A stretch of DNA of 64,000 bases. It comes from Ctenosaura bakeri. Taxonomy: Eukaryota; Chordata; Lepidosauria; Squamata; Iguanidae. Within the stretch, counting starts at the first letter, position 1. Each line of letters opens with the position of its first letter. The notes beneath the pieces are model-generated. The model saw only the letters and a program-made list of their open reading frames with translations, was not told the DNA's origin and searched no databases. The DNA lies in contig CAOLHI010003152.1 in the NCBI GenBank assembly GCA_948474755.1, positions 124,001 through 188,000 of the forward strand, given 5' to 3'. Shown one piece after another: positions 11,005-30,819 of the stretch. The translations under genes were made by a program, and so were the position numbers.

Positions 11005-12459
11005 CTAGAATTGGACACAGTATTCCAGGTGAGATCTAACTGAAGCAGAACAGAGTGATATTATTACTTTCCCTGATCTTGACACTATACTCCTATTGAT
11101 ACAGCCTGGAATCACATTGGCTTTAGCTTTGGCATCACATTGTTGACTCATGTTCAGCTTGTGGCCTACTAAAACTCCTAGGTCCCTTTCACACATACTG
11201 TTTTCAAGCCAAGTGCCACCTATCCTATATCTGTGGATTTCATTCTTTTCTTCCTAAGTGTAGTACCTTACATTTCTCTCTGTTAAAATTCATTTGGTTA
11301 GTTTTGGCCCAGCTCTCTAATCTGCCAAGGTCATTTTGAATTCTTATCCTTTCCTCTGAGGTATTAACTATCTCTCCTAATTTGGAGTCATGAGCAAATT
11401 TAATAAACATGCCCTCTATTCCATCATCCAAGTTATTGATAAAGATGTTGAATAGCACTGGGCCAAGGACAGAATCTTGTGACATCCCACTAGTCACTTC
11501 TTTCCAGGATGAAGAGGACTTCCTGGTGAACATCCTGGTGAACATCCTTTGTGTTTTGTCAGTCAGGCAATTACAATTCCAGCATTGTCTAACCCACATT
11601 TTTCTACCTTGTTTACAAGAATATCATGGGGGACCTTGTCAAAGGCCTTACTGAAATCAGGATACACTACATCCATAGCATTCCCTTCATCTACCAAGCT
11701 TGTAACTCTACCAAAAGAGACAGAGACAGAAAGATCAGATTAGTCTGGCATGATTTGTTTTTGAGAAACCCATGTTGACTTTTAGTGATCATGGCATTTC
11801 TTTCTAAGTGCTTACAGACTGACTGTTTAATGATCTGCTCTAGGACCTTTCCTGGTGCTGATGTCAGGCTGACTGGGCAGTACTTGTTTGGGTCCTCCTT
11901 TTTCCCCCTTTTTGAAGATGGGGATAACATTTGCCCTCCTCCAGTCTGCTGGGACTTCTCCTGATCTCGAGGAACTCTCAAGGATTATTGTCATTGGCTC
12001 TGAAATTACTTCTGCTAGTTCTTTTAGTACCCTTAGATGTAGTTCATCTGGCTCTAGTGATCTGAGTTCATTTAGAGTAGCCAAGCATTACAGTACTACC
12101 TCTTTTGATATTCTGTGCTGCATTTCCCCTGTTACATCATCTGTTCCATTTTCTCCAGGTTGAACACTGTTTTTCCTTTGGGACAAGACTGAGGCAAAGA
12201 AGGTGTTGAGTAGTTCTGCCGTTTCTTTGTCTCCTATTATCGCTTCACCGTCTTCTCCTCGCAGCAGCCCTGCCATGTCCTTGTTTTTCTTTTTGCTACA
12301 GATATAACAAAAAAGCCTTTTTTTGTTTTTGTTTTGAACCTCTCTAGCAAGCCTGAGCTCATTCTGCAGTTTAGCTTTTCTGACTTTTACCCTATACATG
12401 CTGGCTATTTGCTTTAATTCCAGTTTGGTAATTTCCCCCTTTTTCCATTTCTTGGACAT
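11005..12459 (-). pseudogene. CR1 reverse transcriptase remnants
   Basis: Several overlapping frames match successive CR1 RT blocks: the N-terminal finger with a KETAELLNTFFASVLSQ segment (12459-12088), DWRRANVIPIFKKGEKG (about 11900-11945), HGFLKNKSCQTNL (about 11765), SGMSQDSVLGPVLFNIFINN (about 11430-11490), and the thumb with CERDLGVLV and SHLEYCVQF (11196-11005). The catalytic (F/Y)ADD position reads FAHDS, so the site is mutated. The indels between blocks show that this is not functional. Confidence 0.92.
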
Positions 12460-12740
12460 GGTCCTTTTTCATCTTAGTTCATTGGAAAGTTCTTTATACA
12501 TCCATCCTGATTTCTTTAGACACCTCCCATTTTTCCTGCTCAATGGAATTTTTTGAAATTGTGCCTTCTATATTTCATCTTTAAGAAACTCCCATCGATC
12601 ATAAACTTTCTCTTTTAGTATGCCTGACCACAGGATGACACCTAATATTTCCCTAAGTTTACTGAAATCAGCTTTCTTAAAGTCTAGAATGTGAGTCTGA
12701 CTATGGCTTCTACTGTACAACAAATTCCAGGAGAACATAG

Positions 12741-12992
12741 TCACTCCCAGCTAAGGATTCTGCCATTTCTGCCCCATAAACCAACCAGGTCATCACTATT
12801 GGTTAGGATCAGGTCCAAAATAGCTAATCCCCTTGTTGCCTCTTCCATCTTCTGGACAATGACATTGTTTGCAGGGCAAGTGAGGAATTTGTTGGACCTG
12901 GGATTCTTGGCAGAATTTGACTTCCAACAAATATCAGGATACTTGAAATTTCCCATTACTACTATCTCTTTTTTTTCAGAATGTGTGGTCAT
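12741..12992 (-). pseudogene. CR1 endonuclease remnant
   Basis: Contains the GDFNYPDICW block typical of CR1 endonuclease, here with Asn for Asp (MGNFKYPDICW), then a LDLILTN block. Only part of the domain remains. Confidence 0.88.
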
Positions 12993-13427
12993 CTGTTTTA
13001 GGAAGGCCTCATCTTTTTAGTCTGGTTTGGAGGTCTGTAGTAGACCCCCAAAATGACATCCTTGTTTTTATTCTCCCCCTTAATTGATGCTTTCAACCTG
13101 GCTTTCAGGATTTAAGTCAGGGATCTCTTCACAGGTATAACCATTCTTGATATATAATGCTACCCCTCCTCCCTTCCTGTTTTGTCTATTTCTCTGGAAT
13201 AGATTGTACCTCTCTATTATTACATTCCAATCATCCCTCCAGGTTTCCGTGCTGCCTATTATATCATATCTGCTTTGCTGTGTTAAGAGTTCAAGCTCAT
13301 CTTGTTTATTCCCATGCTCTGGTTGTTAGTGTAGAAACATCTAAGCCCATGGGTCATTCCCCCTAGCTGCTTATTTAAGCTTTCTTTCCTTCTACAGTTG
13401 GGCTCTTGTACTATTTGCTCAGTTCCC

Positions 13428-13901
13428 TCATAACATAAAGATTATTATCTCTAGCACTATATGAACTCCTGCCCTCATGTCACCCTTCCCCACATAACTC
13501 ATTTTAAAGCCCCCAACCAGGTGTGTTAGCCTCTTAGCAAAACCGTTCCTGCCAAATGCGGTGAGGTGTAACCCATCACTTGCCAGTAGTCCATCTTCAT
13601 GAAGCTGCAGACCATGATCCAAGAAGCCAAATTGTTCCCTGTGGCACCATCTGCAGAGCCAGTTGTTCACCTCCACTATTATTCTGTCCCTTCTTGGGCC
13701 GTGTCCTTTAACTGGGAGGATAGATGACATGGCAACCTGTGCATCAAGTTCCTTCCGCTTCCTACCCAGAGCTTCGTAATCCCTTTTAATATGCTGAAGG
13801 CTATGCTTTGCTGCGTTATTGGTTTCTACATGGACCAAAAGGAAGAGTTGAATGATCTGAGTGTGGTTCATTGGATTGGCCAAATGGCACCATTCACACA
13901 C
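13428..13901 (-). pseudogene. CR1 ORF1 esterase-like C-terminal domain
   Basis: A 157-codon frame with the CR1 ORF1 blocks VHVETNNAAKHSLQHIKRDY (usually VHVGTNN) and DGLHLTAFGRNGFAKRL. CR1 ORF1 proteins carry a GDSL/SGNH-like esterase domain at this position. The Gly-to-Glu change in the GTNN block and the missing N-terminus indicate decay. It is not a host esterase gene. Confidence 0.85.
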
Positions 13902-13905
13902 ACCC

Positions 13906-19002
<5,097 letters not shown>

Positions 19003-19065
19003 TGAGTGTCACTGTTTTATTTCTCTCCTCTCCCACCATCTCCCACTCCATTTCTGTTTCTGAAG

Positions 19066-19312
19066 CAGGGATGGGCAACAATCTGAGGTCCAACTGGACT
19101 TTGGAGAGCCACAGATTCTCTGCTGCACCCCCAAATCTCCCAGCAGTGGCCTTTTTAAAAGCAGGAAGTAATTTTGAAATTGCTTCTAGCATTTTTTTTA
19201 ACATTTCCCAGCCAACACCAACACCACCACCAAAAACAGCAATCTTTTGGAGCTTCAGAAGCAACCTTGGAGTTGCAAATGACCTGTGGGCTGGATCTTT
19301 TTCACCTCTGCT
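19066..19312. mobile_element. hAT-like short DNA element
   Basis: Begins CAGGGATGGGCAAC and ends with the complement of CAGAGGTG, a terminal pattern common in hAT-derived MITEs (CAGnGGTGGGCAA type). Related ends occur at about 49637 and 52425. The target duplication is not convincing. Confidence 0.5.
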
Positions 19313-20407
19313 CTAAAACCTTCAATCATATTTTAATTTTTTTATTAAAGTGCACCCTCACTAACATTAGAAAAGCTTTCACATGGTATTTTCATTTTAC
19401 TTTATTTGGTGTTTAGATGGTTTATACAGTTGTCCATCACTGGGATAATTAACAGTTTGGTCTGAGAGACGTGAGTCCGAATCCCACCTTCTGCCACAAA
19501 CGCAGTGTGAGCTTTTGTTCCCTATTATTAAAATTGGAGTAGCAGAACATTTCTTCCTAGTATTATTTGTGGGAGTTGGAGCAATCACAGTTTGTTTGCC
19601 AGAGTGTTTTACTTTTCAATCAGTTGTAGCCATTCTGGGCATGAGGAAAAAGCAGCTGAGCAGAGGATTGCAGGAATAGTCTCTGGAATCTGACAGCTGT
19701 TGCAAGCACTTTTACATCAGTTGTAGCAAAATGTCAGGCAGCCTTTGTGGGTGATTAGTCATGGATCAGTTCCTTTTCCCTCTCATCTCCCAAGGCCCAG
19801 TTCCTTGACTCTCTGGCACCTACCCCATGCCCTAGTGGACAACTTGATGCCCCTAGGCATGTACAAGTGCCTTCCCCTCAACTTTGAGAAACTAGCCACA
19901 CATGAAGCTTGCAGTGGGAAGAAGGACTATCTTTGTCAGAGGTTTGGGATTCCAGGGACGCTAAAGTCCAGCATATTTCATTTTAGAAATTGTGTGCTTG
20001 CTTTTGACTATTACAAAGCTTCATGCATAGTTCACTCATGTCCTGGGAAAGGATTTCATTCATCACTCTCTATCCTAATTGGCTAAAGATCCCTTCGCAG
20101 GAGTTTGCACTGGAATGAATTCAGGTGGCAAGCCAATATTCAACAAGTAGTGTTCTCTCTCCTTTACTTGGGAAATTTACAGTCAAAAAGAGCAGACGAA
20201 AAAAAGAATCACTTTGTAACAAACTCTGACCCCTAGTCCAACACATGCATCCTGACTGTCCACAGTTAGGATCTTTGACTTATCTGGATTACTGACCTTA
20301 ATTGGTCTGGAACCCCAGATAATGCAGCCAAACAATTCTTGGGAATACTGGACTCTGTGATGCCCAATATCCCATGTTTTGGTAGTGGCATTCCCTTAAA
20401 TCCTGCA

Positions 20408-20512
20408 TCAGTCTCCACCAGCTGAACACCCTTCAGATGTGCTAGATTCTAACAGCCATCATCCCTGCTGTCTGGGAATGCTGAAAGTTGTAATCCAGCA
20501 CATTATGTTATG
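20408..20512. repeat. palindromic 'ACTACAACTCCCAT'-type repeat
   Basis: Two inverted arms (AGATGTGCTAGATTCTAACAGCCATCAT and its rough complement) resemble a widespread lizard foldback. Other degraded copies lie at 27870-27935, 40362-40470 and 45925-46050. Confidence 0.45.
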
Positions 20513-21532
20513 GAGAACTGCTTTGGAGGGAAGAAAATAATGGAGGCTGAGATCCTGGAAGTGGGGAGCGCTGTGGGTCAGCTACCTGGTCAAGCACTAA
20601 TATTTAAAGAGTGGCATATCTTAAAAGAAACAAGGGCAAAAAGGACCATTAACACTGGCTCCACCCACTGACTCATTCCCACTTTGAGCTTTTCCACATG
20701 AGCTGCAGCAGAGGTTGGGAACAGGATTCCTTCTGTGCATCTCAGCTGCTTCCTCCTATTTATGTTCTGCCAACCTAGGAATGAATAGTTCAAATGCATA
20801 AGAAAAGCACTTTGTCAGATTCTCTCATTCTACTCACACAGGATTGGATGTGCTTCATAAAAGATTCCTTTGCTTGTGCCTTTGTCCCAGATCCTACTCC
20901 CAGCAAGAGCCACCCAGAACTCCAAGATGCTTTCAAACTTTAACCTCATTAAAGCCTCTGCTTCATTCAAAAAGCTACTGTTTCTTATACACCTATTAGT
21001 TTTAGCCCCCTCAGCTGGGATGGGGAGGAGAATCTTCTTTCTTGCTTCTAGCAGTCTGTTCTATTCAGAACACCCATGAAAATCTCCTAGCTGTTTCATT
21101 ACTGTTAGCTTAAAGTAAGAAAAGAATGTTCCACCTTCCTGGACTATTGACACTGTTTTGTCAAATTCTAGACACGGAGGAATTTTACTTTGAACCAAAA
21201 ACCCATGAAAATCTCACCCGCAGTATTCAGATTGTTCCTCAGTTTGGGAGAATGAGATTTGATGAAATTCAGGGCACTGTGCTGGGATTTCTGGCCCGCC
21301 AGTTACCTTTAACATATATTCTGTTATTTAGTACTGTATATGTAGATTCCCAGATGATTGTGAGAGTGGCAGTCCAAAAAAAAGTAAATATCTCCATATC
21401 TGAGTGATATGATTTAAACACCTACCACTGCTTGTTGCTGGTAAATTGACCATGCAGTCCAGCATTTCCTACTCTGTCTGGCAGCAGCTCACCAAGGCTT
21501 CAAGCAGAAGGAGGCCTCTCCAAGCCCTGTGA

Positions 21533-23218
<1,686 letters not shown>

Positions 23219-24830
23219 CTGACAGGAGAATGGGGTCCATCCTCATGGCACAATAGGACGATGGCGGGTGGGTCACCAGGACCATGGAGAGCATTATTCC
23301 ATGGGAGTCTGATGCAGCTTCCTCTTCTCTCCATCTAGTCAAGTGCTTGGCAGAACAGAAACCCAGGATGTGTGATAACAAAAATAAACAGGACAAGCAA
23401 GAGGCAGAGTGCAGCCAAGCTGTGCTCCATTTTCCCCCCAGCATGCCCTGTGATCACTCCAGATGCCTGCCTTGCCCTGGGAGTGTGAAAAAGTGCCATG
23501 GCAACAGCCTAAGAAGGTCCTTTTCCACCAACACCAACCACTGTGAACCAGGCAGCATGGGGCTCCAGGAACTGTAGAGACTGCAATAGTGGCAATGGGT
23601 GTTTTGCTGCTCTGTGACACTCTGTTAGTCTCTAGACGGAGGGCAGGCCTTATTTTGTGTGGTTCCAGTTCTGTTCCAAGAATCTCTGGCACCCCACCCA
23701 GCTTGGTATTGCCAGAACTAGCATTGGCCCCTTGCCCTGACACATTGGGAGTTGAGGTGAAATTGAAGGCATTTAGTGGAACCCTTTAGCCCCACTTTGC
23801 ACTTGTGGGTGGGGAGGGCAGCATTGTATAGTTCCTTTTTAAAATTCAGTCCTGTGGATTTTCCAAGCCGTAGCAGGGTTTTGGGGGGGAGAAAGGGGCA
23901 GGTGCCCAAGGGCTCTAGGCTGATGCCCATCTTTACCTGTCGTGCCTCAGTGCCCCAACAACCTGGGTTACAGTACAGAGCCCAGATGAGTGGGGAGGGG
24001 AGGGTTGGGGAGTGGGGGCACTGGTGTGGCTAACTGTACATATGTGTGTGCATGCGTGTATGTTGGGGGGTGGGAGTCTGAGCCATGGTGTGTATGTGTG
24101 GGTAGGTGTGTCAGTTGTGTCTGACCTCGCTGCCAAATGAACTCCCCAGCGGAGTCATCTCTGTGCCCCTTGCCCCCCTTTTTCCTTGTGCCTGCAACTC
24201 CTCTGTCTCCTCCAAGTGCCTTCCATCCTCAGTGTCTCCCTCCCACCCTCCCCACCCAGGCAGCTGTGAATGAAACCTTGGATGCCCATAGAGGGATGCA
24301 GACATGCCATCTGCTCAGAGCTATCCAGATCTTCCTTTCTCTCTAATCCCTTGCCTTTCCAGCAGTGAGTACTTGGGGTTCTTGGGAGGGAGAGAGGGAG
24401 GAGTGGTGCTGAAGGAAGTGGTGGCTGTCATCACACCCCTGCTTGTAAGCCCAGCTGCACCAAATGGCTAAGCCACCAACAGAGAGTCTGGGAGCTTCCC
24501 CACCCAGAAATATAGTAGTGGTGGTGATGAGGGTCTCCAGTGGAGATGAACAGGACCAAATATTGGGGCAAGGGGTTATCTGATGGTGGTCTTGGGGTGG
24601 TGGTCATATATATCACATTTCATGCACTGGAGGAGAGGAATATTTGAGGTGCCTCCTGAACAGTTCCAGATAGACCCAAGGAGAGCATTTGTGGAGGCCT
24701 TGCAGGCCATTACGGAACATGGTGGTGCAACCTAGAGAAGGAAAAAGAGGCCACAAGCCTGCTCCACATAGAGCCTTTTGTCAGCCAAACAAGATGGAAA
24801 TAAACGAACATTAGGCCCTTTGTAGTTTTT
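23219..24830 (+). other. FAM171A2 3' UTR (extent uncertain)
   Basis: Follows the stop codon. It has AATAAA at 23383-23388 and again at 24798-24803, the latter followed by a T-rich stretch. Which signal is used cannot be told. Includes a TG-rich patch at about 24035-24115. Confidence 0.5.
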
Positions 24831-27800
24831 TTTTTTAAGTAAGGTAGGTTTTGGGGGGATTTTTTCCCCTCTAACTCAGATCCACACCACCTGAAGATAT
24901 TTGAAAATACTGTCCAATAGGGGTGAGGATGGGGGTGGTGGTGAGGTGGGGTATATTGAAGGCTCCATGCTTGCAGTGAGTAGGTTCCTTCTTTTCTTGT
25001 CCTGTCTTCTCCCACCCACTCAACTTCCTCCTTTTCTAGCAGGCTGTTGGAGGAGAGTTAGTTTGCTCTTGCCAGAAGATTGAATACGATCACTTACAGA
25101 GCTTTATCCCACTCCTTCAGTCATTCCATGTTCTGACACCCTGCTCCTTCCACTGCTCTGTCCATTTCTACTTTTTCCTGTATTTCCCCCCTCCATCCCT
25201 CTTGTGGGCTCCTCCAACCATCATAAAATTAGGTTATGGGCTGCAGGGTGTTTACTCTTTATTTACTTTGATGGTTGCAAACATTGTTCTTAAACTCCTA
25301 GGCTTCTGGTGCATTTGTGAGGAGGGGAATAGATGGTTATTCCCTGCTCAAAGAGAGGAACTTCACATATGCTCAGAAGCACCATTCTATGTTCAGTTGT
25401 TCAGGGCTGAGCCTTAGCAATTAAAACAGGTCCTGGGGCTGAGCCCTAGCTCAATGAAGTCCTTCTCCCACCCTAGTCTCATTTTTCAGTTTGATAGTTG
25501 GCCTGGGACAGTTTTTCTTTAATTTCTTTTCCTAAGTAATTTTCACTTTTGTCTTCTCCCTCATCATGTTCTTGAATCCTTTTAAAGTTTTTATAAGATT
25601 CTCTCTTTCACAATCCCCCTTTCCCTGCCAGTCAGCAACATTATATATAATCAACACCTGTGGAACTTCTTGCTACTTCATGTGATTGATGGCAGGCTCT
25701 GAAGGCTCTCCATGACCATCAGCCATCAAGTTGCACAAGATGATGTTTCCTGCATGGAAGTCTTGTCAAGAACTGCAGAAATTCTGTGTGTGGTTTGTTT
25801 GTAATTTGTGTGTCTCTTTCTCAACCTGTCCATGTAATGACTTCCGTGTGGAAAATTTTATCTTCTATAAATCAACTCTGAGCCTTTACCATCTGGAGAG
25901 GAAGTGACATGGGATTACTTGACCATATTTCAAGGTAGTCTGGCTACTTCCACAACCAATGTAATGTATTGACAATATCTTTCAGAAGTGAGAGTAACCC
26001 ATACCTATGTGTGGAAATGTCAGACCAGCAGGAGAAAGCAGCAGTCGTCTTTTACTCGGATGCAGGGTGGTTAATGCACAAAGAAAATCCATTGAGCCAT
26101 AATGAACATTTGCCACTTTGCAAGGTTGATTTTTTTTTAGAGCTTAGTCCATTGGCTAAGCAAAAAGGAGTTTCACATTTGCATCCATCACTTCAAGTGT
26201 ATTGCATGTTTGAGTGTCAGCTGTCATAGTTTTGAAGGGGACAATGGCATTATCTTTTCCATGTTATAGGTCACAGCCAAGTAGAGATTAGTGTGCATTC
26301 AATCTGATCTGTACCAGCAAACCTGCACTCATAAAATTCTAAGCTACCATTGGCATGATGTGAGGTATCTTTTAGAACCAGTTATACTTGTACTAAATTA
26401 GCCCCATGCAAAGATGGTACTCTAGTAAAACATAAGGAAGTTTGAAGAAATGGCAGTGGCAAAACCACCCAACACAATCAAGATCCCAGAACAACATACC
26501 TCTTCTTCCTTCCCCGACCAGTGCACAATGCTGTTTTCTACTACTTTTTATAGCTAACAAAAAAAAAAGAAACCTTGCACAAAGTGAGGGGGGTAAGTAG
26601 AGGTGTTCTCTGACACTGATGCATCTTTAACTGTGTGGAATGCCTTTGCTTTCTTCAGTGACCTCAAACTTTCTGTCAACTGTTTTGAGTTGTTTTTTTA
26701 AAGCAAATTATATAAAAAAGGGTTGGGCAAGCTTGGTAAAACTGGAGACTTGATGGCTACTGTTGGTGAAACCTCCTACTTGTTCTTTAGAATGGTATTA
26801 ATATATAAACCCACTGAATTTATCAAGGTGTCATTGCCCTGTGATGGTTTCCTTTTCTATGACAGCATATCCCTTCTCAGCTTGATTCCTTCTGACAAAG
26901 TTAGGGGGCATATCCTAGGCACCCATGAGCAATCTGGTAGAAGAAACAATCATACAGATCTCCTTGAAGGGGTTGCAACCCTGATGTTTCATCTTATTTG
27001 TGACAGAACTCTTCACCAGTGAAGCAACAGGCTAAAATCCAACAGTTCCAGCCTTTACTGGCATGGAGATAGTGGGTGAGGGTTGTACATCCAGGAAAAG
27101 TGACATGGCCAACTCCTCCCACAGCTATATTCAGTATGTTATGAATGCACTAAAAATGCAGACCCTGTTCAGCACTGAAAGTACAAATACTTTTGTCTGT
27201 GCAAGAGGGCCTTTTCCAGTCTATACAATATGGTCTTGATCGTGCGCTATTGTATGGAGAGAGAAAAGCTAAAATTACATTGCTCTTTCGGGACTTCCTT
27301 CTGAGCCACTGGCTCAGCAGTTGCAATGATACAAGTTGTTGAAACATCCTGTCACAAAAGAGTGGACGTGAGGGAGAAAATTGGGAAACTCACATTAAGC
27401 TAGAAATCAGTATAATTGCTGTCAGGGAAAAGGAAGGGGCCAAAGGACAAGAGGAGTAGCATGCAAGTTAGGAGCAGGAGAGTACAGAGATGTCTGAGGA
27501 ATAGCATGGCAATGTGCTCTTTCGTGGCAGCAGTACCATGAAATAAGGATGGCTGAGTTTTTCCTGTACTTCACAATAACAGGAGTCGCATCTTTGGTTG
27601 CAGATCTTTAACTCAAATGCATACTTTAAAACACAGTCTTGAAACAAGCCATAGGGGCTACAAGGAGACACTGGGGCCCATATTCTCATTGTATTCATAT
27701 CAATGGAAGTGGACGCAGTAAACTCACTAAACAGTAAATCAACACTTAATAGAAATCCCATGATTCAGCTAGAACTAGCAATTGGATTTAGACCACAGTT

Positions 27801-28674
27801 TGAGTCTGTATCCGATTACAGCGTTAAGATGAAACGTGGCACTGGGCTGTAGACATACAAATTGGACTGTCACAGGGATGGGGAAGCATGTGGTTCTGCA
27901 GATGTTGAACTACAACTCCCATTAGCCATAGCCAGCAGTAAAGTACGATAGTAGAAGTGGTTTGGCAACATAGTTTGGATCATATGTTCCCCATCCCCCC
28001 CCCCAAGATGCTGAGATGGTTTCAATTTAAGTTAAACCTAGTCAAATGTGATTTGACTGTCTGCAGCCTCTCCCACGTGACTAATCGGATGCCAGCTGCA
28101 TGGCTTAATAACAGCCACCCCCACCCCACCTTCTTTACCATCTAATCCAGTAGAAGCAAAGTGTGGGTTTCCAGATGTGGGATTGCAATTTATAAGAGTA
28201 GTCTATGGGGAGAAATGCTTGGAAGTACACTCCAACAGCATCTAGAAGGCCACGCTTGATCTAGCCTGATGAAGAGCTCTGAAGACTTCCACAGCTTAAA
28301 ACAGCATTTTGTGATTTCCAAATTGGTCTAGTAAAAGTTGTTTTCAGCAAATCCAGTGAGTGCTGCTGTTTCTCAGATAGAAAGAAAAGTAATGGTTTTT
28401 ACAAATAAAATGGGCCCAACACGGAACATGTAGGAAACTACAATATTGAGTTAAATATCTGACATATTTAAATGAGAAACCTAGGAACTTGTACAACAAA
28501 GTCAAATCACTGGTCCATTTAAATTAGGGTAAGCAAATTGTGGATCTCCTGATAAGAAAGGACAGGGAGGAAAGAGTGGTTGATATGCAAGCCATGAAGT
28601 TTGCATCTGACTACAGTCAGGTGGGAGGGATTGATGACATTCAAATCCAAATCCAGACGCAGTTTAAATCAGAC
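24831..28674. other. non-coding stretch, no gene seen
   Basis: Intergenic or extended 3' UTR. Only short degraded repeat fragments (for example the palindrome half at 27870-27935) are noticed. No splice-bounded exon. Confidence 0.5.
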
Positions 28675-28960
28675 CCAGGGAGGAGAACATGTGTGGCCCT
28701 TCTGATATCGCCATCTATTTATCTTATTTATTTTTATTCAATTTCTATCCCTCATTTCTCCTGGTACAGGATTCAGGTTAGCTTATAGCAAATTTAAAAA
28801 AAGAGATGCATATAAAAGTTATTTGAAAGCAAGATTTTAAAACCATTATATAAACAATTCTATTAAAAACAATATAAAAACACATGAAAACAGTAAAAAG
28901 GATAAATGCATAACATACCATTAAAAGACTCTTCTGCACATGACCCCTTTGGCATTATAT
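28675..28960 (-). repeat. LINE 3'-end fragment
   Basis: Left end TTATTTATTTTTATTCAATTTC followed by TCCC is the complement of an A-rich LINE-like tail. Similar tails occur at about 29875-30060 and at 31651. Family is uncertain (L2-like). Confidence 0.4.
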
Positions 28961-29096
28961 GGGACACACCAGACAAAAAGTAAAAGTTTTCCTTCCAGTG
29001 TTTGTTAAAGGCAGTGGAGTATTGTCAACCATTTGTATGCAAAGAGGCTCACTCCTTATGAGCAATGCAAACATTCCTTCAAAGGCCTTCATGGTA

Positions 29097-29582
29097 CAGT
29101 CAGCCCTCCACATTTGTGGGTCTGACTTTCACGAATGTGATTATTTCCAAGTTTCTCCAAGCACTGTATCTCAGCCTCAGGTGCTTCTCATCTAAGTGAA
29201 TGTTCCCTCGCTGCATCTCTGAGCAGGATGTGCAGGATGTGCAGGTACCTCTGGTCCTCCTCCATTTCCAGCAGCAGCAGCAGCAGCAGCAGCTGCCTAA
29301 CCAGCTAAGAACAGCTTGCAGCCCAATTTCTCAGCACCCCAAGCCCTCTCCTGATGCCCCTCCCACATCCAAGAGAAGAGATGGGTGAAAGAGTGGAAAT
29401 ATAGGGCCACTGTGTCAGCCCACCCCCTTTCCCTCTTCCTGACCTAGTTTGATCTCTGAGTGTCCATTCTCCCCACCATGCCTTGGCCCCCTTCCCACAA
29501 ACAGACACTTTAATATTTGCAATTTTCTGCCCTTCGTATGGGTCCTGCACTCCTCACCCTAGCAAATGTGGAGGGCTGATTG
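29097..29582. mobile_element. Tigger/pogo-like DNA transposon remnant
   Basis: The terminal inverted repeats CAGTCAGCCCTCCACATTTG and CAAATGTGGAGGGCTGATTG are flanked on both sides by TA (29095-29096 and 29583-29584), as expected for Tc1/mariner-pogo elements. No transposase. The interior has a (CAG)8 tract. Two relatives lie at 36411-36795 and 54853-55699. Confidence 0.85.
29269..29292. repeat. (CAG)8 microsatellite
   Basis: Eight pure CAG units inside the Tigger-like remnant. No gene frame uses it. Confidence 0.95.
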
Positions 29583-29874
29583 TAGTTCATTTTCTAATAA
29601 AGAAATGCTTGCTTTTGGAAATCCTATTTTCTGAAAGAATGGTTAAAATGAAGACTCTGCCACATGCTGAAAGGCACATTTCTGCCTTTGTCTCTCCTGG
29701 GTTTGGACTTGTATTGAGAACTCATAGTAAAATAACTTCAAATACCTGCCTAATTACCAATGCTGAATCTTGATGAAATACCCCTGGGCAGAGAGGAGGG
29801 GAGCGAGGCAAGAACTTCCTACCTTTACAGGGCAAAAAGTGACTTTGTTTTGTAACAGAATCTTCTGTTACTAT

Positions 29875-30065
29875 TATTGTTCATTTGTATCCCATCTGTT
29901 CCCTAATAAGGGGACTCAAGGTGGCTTACAAATGATTAAAACCAGTATAGAGCAAAAATATACAAGAATGTTAGCAATGCATACACAAATACAACTAAGT
30001 TATTCTTTTAAAATCTATGAATTAAAACTATTTAATATTCATTAAAAGACAATATAAAAAAACTT
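29875..30065 (-). repeat. LINE 3'-end fragment
   Basis: TTATTGTTCATTTGTATCCCATCTGT...GGGGACTCAAGGTGGCTTACAAA is the minus-oriented form of the common LINE tail ending in (A)-rich sequence. Similar to 28675 and 31651. Confidence 0.45.
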
Positions 30066-30358
30066 GACAGCACACCATTGAAAGCCCATTACAGTCAATT
30101 CCAAAAAGCTTAATGGAACAGCAAAGTTTTCACTTGCCTGCGGAAGGACAAGAAAGAAAGAAAGAAAAAAAGCCAGACTGGGAGGAAGGCCCTCTCTCTT
30201 GTTCCCACCAAGCAAGACTGGGAAGATCGGAAACAGAGAAAAGCGCCTCTCCAGAAGATCTTAAAGCTCGAACAAGGTCACGGAGGCAGATGCAGTCCTT
30301 TGAATAACCATCTGTGCACCACTTTTACCGATGTGCAGAATCAGTAAAAGTGGGTACA

Positions 30359-30535
30359 GATCTGAGTCTTGGATTAGGACTCGGGGAGACCAGAGTTCAA
30401 ATTCCGGCTCTGCTGAGGAAACCCACTGGGTGACCCTCAGCAAACCCTTTCTGAACAGATGTTGCCAAGAAACTCCCAGGACAGGTTTGCCATGGGGCTT
30501 CTATAAGTCAGAAACAACCTGAAGGTGCCCAACAC
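30359..30535 (+). mobile_element. Sauria-type SINE (decayed)
   Basis: Contains the tRNA-related part (GACTCGGGGAGACCAGAGTTCAAATTCC, with a B-box-like GAGTTCAAATTCC), the middle CCACTGGGTGACC, and the 3' part ATAAGTCAGAAACAACCTGAAGG. The order and sequence fit Sauria SINEs, a tRNA-derived family mobilised by BovB and specific to squamates. The 5' A-box part is weak. Confidence 0.8.
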
Positions 30536-30666
30536 CATTATTTCTCCCCACAGGAAGTTACTGCTGTTGGGAGGACAAACAGCCCAGCCTTGCAATGTAG
30601 GGATGGGTTCTCCAGGCACATTAAAAGCTGTGCCCTCCACCTTCCCCCAATATTAGTGCAAACCAT

Positions 30667-30791
30667 GCCCATTTCCGCACTGCACTGCTACAGTGCTATT
30701 AAAGGCCCCTCCCTAGACTGCAAACCCCAGGATTCCATAGGATGTTGAAAGTGGAATAATAGCGCTGTAACAGTGTAGTGTGGAAACGGCC
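30667..30791. mobile_element. foldback MITE, copy A
   Basis: Left end GCCCATTTCCGCACTGCAC and right end GTGTAGTGTGGAAACGGCC are inverted repeats. The interior carries the family signature CTGCAAACCCCAGGATTCC and ATGTTGAAAGTGGAATAATAG. The left arm has an internal deletion compared with copy E. Confidence 0.88.
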
Positions 30792-30819
30792 TATGATAAA
30801 CCAGCCCTCCACCTCCCCC

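Larger units (their letters stand above)
10531..13905 (-). mobile_element. decayed CR1 LINE
   Basis: The minus strand carries, in order, the C-terminal part of CR1 ORF1 (13901-13428), an endonuclease piece (12992-12741), and reverse transcriptase blocks (12459 down to 11005). It ends at about 10531 in the typical CR1 3' sequence (complement of AGAATCATAAAATAATAGAATTGGAAAAGACCACAA type). The frames are interrupted many times. CR1 elements usually lack target duplications and none is seen. Confidence 0.93.

Noticed and set aside
13428..13901. Possible host GDSL/SGNH esterase
   Set aside because: The sequence is the esterase-like part of CR1 ORF1, adjoining CR1 endonuclease and RT pieces in the expected order.
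21126..21407. 93-codon open frame in the last FAM171A2 intron as an extra exon
   Set aside because: The available acceptor gives a premature stop in the phase required after the transmembrane exon, and no donor follows. FAM171 proteins have no insert at this point.
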